A stretch of DNA of 64,000 nt, taken from Porphyrobacter sp. ULC335 (GTDB lineage: Bacteria > Pseudomonadota > Alphaproteobacteria > Sphingomonadales > Sphingomonadaceae). The notes below the pieces were generated by a model. That model worked only from the letters and a program-made list of their open reading frames with translations. It did no database searches and was not told the DNA's origin. Where the stretch lies: contig NZ_CP078091.1 of assembly GCF_025917005.1 (NCBI RefSeq), positions 2,914,001 through 2,978,000 on the forward strand, in the 5' to 3' direction. Each line of letters opens with the position of its first letter. The stretch's first letter is position 1. A program made the position numbers and the translations under genes. Positions 62,145 through 64,000 of the stretch are shown one piece after another.

Positions 62145-62816
62145 TCAGCTCAGCGCGTAATCGCTGACGAAGGCGTTGGTCTTGCGTTCACGCCCGAAGG
62201 TGCTCGTCGGGCCGTGGCCGGGGATGAACATCACGTCCTCGCCCAAGGGCCAGAGGCGCTGGGTGATCGAATCGATCAGGTCCTGATGATTGCCGCGCGG
62301 GAAATCGGTGCGGCCGATCGAGCCCTGGAACAGCACATCGCCGACAATCGCGAAGCGGCTGGGTTCGTGGAAGAACACCACGTGGCCCGGCGTGTGGCCG
62401 GGGCAGTGGATCACGTCGAGCGTCAATTCGCCCACCGTCACCGTGTCGCCATGCTTGAGCCAGCGGGTCGGGGTGAAGCTTTTCGCCACCATCCCCCAGC
62501 GCGGGCCGTCGTCATCCAACTGGTCGATCCAGAAGAGGTCGTCCTCATGCGGGCCTTCGATGTCGAGGCCCAGTTCGTCGGCCAGCATCCCCGCCTGCCC
62601 GCAATGGTCGAGATGCCCGTGGGTAACGAGGATCTTCTCCAGCGTAACGCCCGCCTTGGCGACGCCCTCTTTCAGCTTGTCGAGATCCCCGCCGGGATCG
62701 ACCAGCGCGCCCTTCATGGTCTTGGTGCACCAGATCAGCGAGCAGTTCTGCTGGAGCGGCGTCACCGGGATGATCGCGGCGCGCATGGGGGGCGTGGGCT
62801 TGGGTGTGTCGGTCAT
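62145..62816 (-). CDS. MBL-fold metallohydrolase, glyoxalase II-like (YcbL/GloC type)
   Basis: The 223-residue protein has the zinc motif VTHGHLDHCGQAG (HxHxDH), VIHCPGHTPGHVVFF, IVGDVLFQGSIGRTDFPRG and FIPGHGPTSTFGRE, matching the small glyoxalase II-like group that hydrolyses lactoylglutathione or related thioesters. It lacks the long C-terminal domain of classical GloB. It precedes the MOSC gene closely. Confidence 0.9.
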   Translation of the reverse strand: MTDTPKPTPPMRAAIIPVTPLQQNCSLIWCTKTMKGALVDPGGDLDKLKEGVAKAGVTLEKILVTHGHLDHCGQAGMLADELGLDIEGPHEDDLFWIDQLDDDGPRWGMVAKSFTPTRWLKHGDTVTVGELTLDVIHCPGHTPGHVVFFHEPSRFAIVGDVLFQGSIGRTDFPRGNHQDLIDSITQRLWPLGEDVMFIPGHGPTSTFGRERKTNAFVSDYALS

Positions 62817-62852
62817 GCGCCGGAGATGACAGTCGCACCGGCATCTTTCAAG

Positions 62853-63350
62853 TCAGTCGGACGCCCCATTCGCAAGCCAACTGTTGTAGCCACTGGTGCA
62901 GCCCGCCAAGTAGGCCGCAGCCAGATCCCGCCTAGACGGCTCGAACAACAGGTGGGTAGTCAGGAATTCCAGCTCCTCGAACAAGACGGTGAACTGCCGA
63001 TCCATCGCATCGACGACAACGCCATTCTTTCTGGTCAACGGCGTCGCAATTGGCGGCTCAAGCCCGAAGCCATATTTGAGAGTCTCGAAGAGCAGATCTG
63101 TATGGGTTTCGCAGACCCCCTTTCGCGGTGTGCCAAATAGCCCGCACGGAAAATCGATGGTCCATTCGAGATTGCCGCACCGATCAACATGGCACCGCAC
63201 TGTCACGTCCTCGCAGTGCACGTGGACTGACGGGATCGGGCCGTTTTGCAGCGTGAAAGTGCCTTCGCGCCCTCCCAGCCGCTGACTGAGTTCCCCCGCA
63301 CGTTCCCGAAGGATCGTAGCAAGCTCGCTCGCTGTGGTGTCCCACGCCAT
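62853..63350 (-). CDS. Unknown protein coupled to the S24-type regulator
   Basis: The 165-residue protein has no motif I recognise. It has seven Cys or more spread through the sequence (HCEDVTVRCHVDRCGN; DFPCGLFG; GVCETHTD; LAGCTSGYNSW), a His/Cys-rich centre, and a helical C-terminus, with no membrane segment or signal peptide. The GC content drops visibly compared with neighbours. Its ATG overlaps the S24 gene's stop (TGATG), so it is translated from the same message. Metal binding is possible but not shown; function unknown. Confidence 0.72.
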   Translation of the reverse strand: MAWDTTASELATILRERAGELSQRLGGREGTFTLQNGPIPSVHVHCEDVTVRCHVDRCGNLEWTIDFPCGLFGTPRKGVCETHTDLLFETLKYGFGLEPPIATPLTRKNGVVVDAMDRQFTVLFEELEFLTTHLLFEPSRRDLAAAYLAGCTSGYNSWLANGASD

Positions 63351-64000
63351 CACACCCGCCCCCCCTTCCACACAACCCGCCCGATAATCGTCACCTCATC
63401 CACCGCGACCTCCACAGGCGGGTAGGCGAAATTCTGCGAGAGCAGCGCCACCCGCCCCGGCCCCGCGCTGGCGACGCGCTTCACCATCAGCGTCTCGCCC
63501 AGCCGCACCACGTGGATGCCGTCGCGGAACGGGCGCGGGCTGCAATCGATGAGGATTTCGTCGCCATTGTTGAGCAGCGGCTCCATCGAATCCCCCTCGA
63601 CCGTGATCGCTGATAGCTGCGCGCGCTCCAGCCCCTGTTCCGCCAGCCAGCGGCGCGAGAAGCGGAAGGTGTCGAAGGCGGCTTCGCTGCCCGGCACCCT
63701 GCCCGGCCCGGCTGACGCGCCGACATCAAGCCGCGGCACATCCACCCAGTCACCTGCATCGCGCGTCCTGCCGGCCTTTGTATAGGAATTTTCCTGCGCC
63801 TCGCGCAATTCCTCCTCTCCGACGCCGAGAAAGCGCGCAAGCGTGGCACGGTCCTGCTCCTCAAGCTTGCGGGGTGAGCCTTTGCGAATGAATTGCTGGA
63901 GATAGGACGGATTACGCCCGAGCAATTCGGAGAGCGCGGCCAGGCTGACGCCCCGTACCTGCGACAATTCCAGCAAACGCGCCCGCGGGCCGGAGGGTGT
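63350..64000 (-). CDS. S24-type transcriptional regulator/peptidase (LexA-like), N-terminus beyond the window
   Basis: The frame runs to the window edge, giving about 216 visible residues, and the true start lies outside. An N-terminal helix-turn-helix (VSLAALSELLGRNPSYLQQFIRKG, positions split near residues 12-40 of the visible part) precedes an S24 domain with the Ser in AITVEGDSMEPLLNNGDEILID and Lys in MVKRVASA, the Ser-Lys dyad of LexA-like repressors and UmuD. No obvious cleavage-site Ala-Gly pair was found between the domains. Such genes control stress or prophage-like functions, but no phage genes are visible here. Confidence 0.82.
   Translation of the reverse strand, partial: TPSGPRARLLELSQVRGVSLAALSELLGRNPSYLQQFIRKGSPRKLEEQDRATLARFLGVGEEELREAQENSYTKAGRTRDAGDWVDVPRLDVGASAGPGRVPGSEAAFDTFRFSRRWLAEQGLERAQLSAITVEGDSMEPLLNNGDEILIDCSPRPFRDGIHVVRLGETLMVKRVASAGPGRVALLSQNFAYPPVEVAVDEVTIIGRVVWKGGRV

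Noticed and set aside
1-64000. CRISPR arrays, insertion sequences, integrases, attachment sites
   Set aside because: No direct-repeat arrays with regular spacers, no transposase or integrase motifs and no terminal inverted repeats were found on either strand.

Overview
The window is high-GC chromosomal DNA that reads as an alphaproteobacterium, most likely Sphingomonadales (Erythrobacteraceae/Sphingomonadaceae-like). The reasons are the TonB-dependent receptors, a TonB-receptor/halogenase/glucanase locus, a MucR/Ros-type regulator, the tsaB-rimI, fur, miaB-phoH-ybeY-corC, mutY-dciA-dsbA-smc and rpmF-plsX-fabH-ihfA-merR neighbourhoods, and frequent GTG/TTG starts with ATGA/GTGA/TTGA stop-start overlaps. 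No tRNA, rRNA, CRISPR array, insertion sequence or integrase was found, and no gap between genes exceeds about 300 bases. Annotation rests on reading sequence, translations and motifs by eye; no database search was run.

Layout. 1-6.1 kb: end of a TonB receptor, an acyl-CoA dehydrogenase, then an inorganic-carbon module (ArsR regulator, beta-carbonic anhydrase, SulP transporter) flanked by a second, paralogous ArsR gene, and a divergent isocitrate/isopropylmalate-dehydrogenase-like protein that seems to have lost its catalytic residues. 6.1-8.2 kb: secreted alkylsulfatase. 8.2-19.1 kb: beta-glucan utilisation locus (TonB receptor, GH16, LacI regulator, MFS transporter, GH3) with a divergent flavin-dependent halogenase; two matching LacI-type palindromes define a local regulon. 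19.2-22.6 kb: four coupled genes (nucleotidyltransferase, HAD phosphatase, glycerophosphotransferase-like enzyme, FkbM methyltransferase) that look like a surface-polymer cassette. 22.6-25.8 kb: ergothioneine genes egtB and egtD with an FAD oxidoreductase. 26-30.5 kb: class II DAHP synthase and an M16 peptidase gene frameshifted in an 8-base G/C run.

30.6-40.5 kb is housekeeping: Nfu, a nitroreductase, TsaB, RimI, an unusual MucR relative, Fur and a lysophospholipid acyltransferase rightward; LysR, CorC, YbeY, a small zinc-ribbon membrane protein, PhoH and MiaB leftward. Upstream of miaB lie a parS-like 16-mer (15/16 to the ParB consensus) and a four-run G-tract repeat able to form a G-quadruplex. 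40.7-43.2 kb: two tandem paralogous secreted lipase-like hydrolases, one with a hairpin burying its ribosome-binding site, and a cyclophilin. 43.3-47.8 kb: MgtE, then a coupled SDR / SnoaL-like / Rieske oxygenase set and a DUF1489 protein. 47.8-50.7 kb: FrnE-like, NudC and serine hydrolase genes in one leftward run. 51-57.8 kb: MutY, the helicase-loader family protein DciA, two DsbA-like proteins and SMC. 57.8-61 kb: MerR, IHF-alpha, FabH, PlsX, L32. 61.2-64 kb: MAPEG, MOSC and MBL-fold proteins, then an unknown gene coupled to an S24-type repressor cut by the window edge.

Most functions are ordinary metabolism. The less expected material is regulatory or structural: the paired ArsR genes with a shared operator-like motif, the pseudo-dehydrogenase, the dual-promoter LacI operator, the parS-like/G4 element, the start-codon hairpin, the zinc-ligand-less MucR and the surface-polymer cassette.
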